This document shows, piece by piece, positions 3,512 through 5,037 of a DNA stretch of 5,037 bases. This DNA is from Spirochaetota bacterium (lineage in GTDB: Bacteria > Spirochaetota > Spirochaetia > Treponematales > UBA12059). The translations under genes were made by a program, and so were the position numbers. The stretch lies in contig JAKQNL010000273.1 in assembly GCA_029565815.1 (NCBI GenBank), positions 1 to 5,037 on the forward strand. Reading direction: 5' to 3'. The notes beneath the pieces are model-generated. The model saw only the letters and a program-made list of their open reading frames with translations. It was not told the DNA's origin and made no database searches. The number at the start of each line of letters is the position of its first letter. Position 1 is the stretch's first letter.

Positions 3512-5037
3512 TAGCGGATGGTTTTTCGCTTAAAGACCGCAAGCAAGGACCGGGCAACAGGATCTTTAGTAACAAACAGCAACAGACAGCCAAGGCCACC
3601 GAACACAAAAGTAGACAGCAAAAGCGGAAGGCCGGCGAACACAAAGCGGGACTGGCTGGAAGCGAACAGGCTGGCAAAGCGCTGCCCAAACAGCACAAGG
3701 GGAGCTGCTGCAACCAAAGAATAGACTAGCAGCCGAAGCGCGTAGCCAGCGGATGCGACCAGGGTTGCACCCATGCCGGGCAGGCCCATACGCATGAGCA
3801 TGAACAGGAGCACTGCAGTATTTACGGCGCTCGCTATCGATAAAGCCAAGGCTATTCCCTGCCCACCCATCACACCGGACAAAGCCCAGGCAAGTAGCAT
3901 ATTGACACAAAACGACGCAACGCCAGCCCAGGTTGGGTTTTTTGTATCCTGGCGGGCATAAAAAACCGGCGTTATGACCCGGTTTGCAGCAATGAACACC
4001 AGCCCAAGCGAATGGAACAGAAAGGCGGACGCGGTTTGCGCAACCGAATCCGGCCCGAAACGGCCGCTTTGGAACAACACAGCCACGATATTACGGCGCT
4101 GTATAATGGAAAAAACCGCTATAGGTACCGATACCAGCATGACCCCTTCGATGGCCCGGCGGAAGCCTGCAACCAACTGCACATGCTGTCGTTGTGCCGC
4201 CCGTAGCGACAATTCCGGCAACAGCACCGTGGCCACGGACACGACAAACACGCCAAGAATAAGCTCTTGCAGGCGCAGGGAAATTTGTATGCTGGTAGCG
4301 GCTCCAACGCCGTATGCCAGGCCGGTGGACACAAACGCGTTCAGTTCGTAGGCGGCGGTTCCAACCAGGGTAGGCGCCATGAGGAGCATAACCCGTTTCA
4401 TGCCCGGGTTACGAAAAGCCCTCCGTATGGACACAAAGCCAAAGCGGGCTCCGGTACGCACAACCGCAGGCAGCTGGCACAGGGCCTGCAAAAATCCGCC
4501 TACCAGAACGCCAACAGCCATGGCCCGCGCAGCGTTTGGCAAAAAACCCACAACCAGGGGCGGAATGGCCAAAAAACTCAGATTGAACAGGATTGGACCT
4601 ATGCCCGTTGGAACGAACACGCCATGGGCATTCAGTATGCCCTGGAAAAACGCCGCAAGGGATACGAAAGCCAGGTAGGGAAACATGAGCCGAATAAGAG
4701 CGGCGGTTTCCGCGCTATCCGTTACCAAGGACGGGTCGCGAGCCATGGCTTCGTACAGCCGGGCTATGCCAAGCGAGCCGGCCATGCCCAAGGCCATGAT
4801 GGCCAACAGGAGAAAGGTCAGAATGGACAGGGTAGCAGACAGAAACTCGCGGGTTTTTTCGTCATCGCCTTCGGCAAAATAGCCGCGCATCGTTGGGATA
4901 AGGGCAACCGACATGGCTCCTTCCGCTAGCAGTTTGCGGAACAGGTTGGGCACGTTAAACGCGGCAGAGAAAGCCTCGGCCAAAGGCCCGGTACCCAAGA
5001 GCCAGGTACGCGTCATCTCGCGGATCAGGCCGAGCAC
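3511..5037 (-). CDS. murJ: Lipid II flippase MurJ, N-terminus cut off by the window edge
   Basis: MurJ is an inner-membrane MOP-superfamily transporter that flips lipid II to the periplasmic face for peptidoglycan synthesis. The visible 508 residues start inside the gene. The first codon GTG encodes an internal Val matching about residue 19 of E. coli MurJ, so roughly 18 residues are missing. Conserved elements are the VLGLIRE arginine (visible residue 6, E. coli R24), NVPNLFRKLLAEGA (28-41; R34 matches R52, E39 matches E57), the LMFPYLAFVSLAAFFQGILN region (117-136), and RLQELILGVF (255-264; the Arg lies near E. coli R270). The family Asp39 is Glu here (visible residue 21). Many hydrophobic helices run to a basic tail, FKRKTIR. 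The stop is TAG. It lies 77 bp upstream of tRNA-Thr, probably as the end of a separate unit. Confidence 0.93.
   Translation of the reverse strand: MLGLIREMTRTWLLGTGPLAEAFSAAFNVPNLFRKLLAEGAMSVALIPTMRGYFAEGDDEKTREFLSATLSILTFLLLAIMALGMAGSLGIARLYEAMARDPSLVTDSAETAALIRLMFPYLAFVSLAAFFQGILNAHGVFVPTGIGPILFNLSFLAIPPLVVGFLPNAARAMAVGVLVGGFLQALCQLPAVVRTGARFGFVSIRRAFRNPGMKRVMLLMAPTLVGTAAYELNAFVSTGLAYGVGAATSIQISLRLQELILGVFVVSVATVLLPELSLRAAQRQHVQLVAGFRRAIEGVMLVSVPIAVFSIIQRRNIVAVLFQSGRFGPDSVAQTASAFLFHSLGLVFIAANRVITPVFYARQDTKNPTWAGVASFCVNMLLAWALSGVMGGQGIALALSIASAVNTAVLLFMLMRMGLPGMGATLVASAGYALRLLVYSLVAAAPLVLFGQRFASLFASSQSRFVFAGLPLLLSTFVFGGLGCLLLFVTKDPVARSLLAVFKRKTIR

Overview
The window is a bacterial translation, transcription and secretion cluster read entirely on the minus strand, so gene order runs from high to low coordinates: murJ (5' end cut off), tRNA-Thr, rpmG, tRNA-Trp, secE, nusG, rplK, rplA, rplJ, and the first ten codons of rplL. 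The order tRNA-Thr, rpmG, tRNA-Trp, secE, nusG, rplKAJL is the classic bacterial block upstream of rpoBC, which would be expected just outside the left edge. GC content looks moderately high. The protein details suggest a spirochaete, probably a Treponema relative: L11 has [10 protein letters not shown] where most bacteria have GQHGVNIMEF, and L1 has a shortened HIRLNLKKS segment. That assignment rests on remembered family features, not on a search.

Layout from right to left. 5037-3511 is the lipid II flippase MurJ, missing about 18 N-terminal residues. 3510-3434 holds a textbook sigma-70 promoter (TTGACA, 17 bp, TATTGT) aimed at tRNA-Thr(GGU). Between that tRNA and rpmG lies a direct repeat with a 70-bp offset that duplicates the last 14 nt of the tRNA plus its downstream hairpin, followed by a T8 tract. 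Then come rpmG, a terminator-like hairpin, tRNA-Trp(CCA), a rho-independent-type terminator, a structured leader, secE (59 codons) and nusG. A 224-bp hairpin-rich gap separates nusG from rplK. rplK, rplA and rplJ are packed with 3-nt gaps. rplJ and rplL are separated by 111 bp that contains a 10-bp stem and a second GC-rich hairpin just before a strong rplL ribosome binding site.

How it works together: the ribosomal proteins build the L1 stalk, the L11/L10/L7-L12 GTPase-associated stalk and the L33 site of the 50S subunit. NusG links RNA polymerase to the ribosome or Rho, SecE is the essential small subunit of the SecYEG channel, and MurJ moves the peptidoglycan precursor. The genes are ordinary housekeeping genes. 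The unusual material is in the intergenic RNA: the duplicated tRNA-Thr tail, the structured rplK leader, and the rplJ-rplL hairpins at a locus where the usual L10 leader upstream of rplJ cannot exist because that gap is only 3 nt. No mobile element, CRISPR array or novel defence system is visible.
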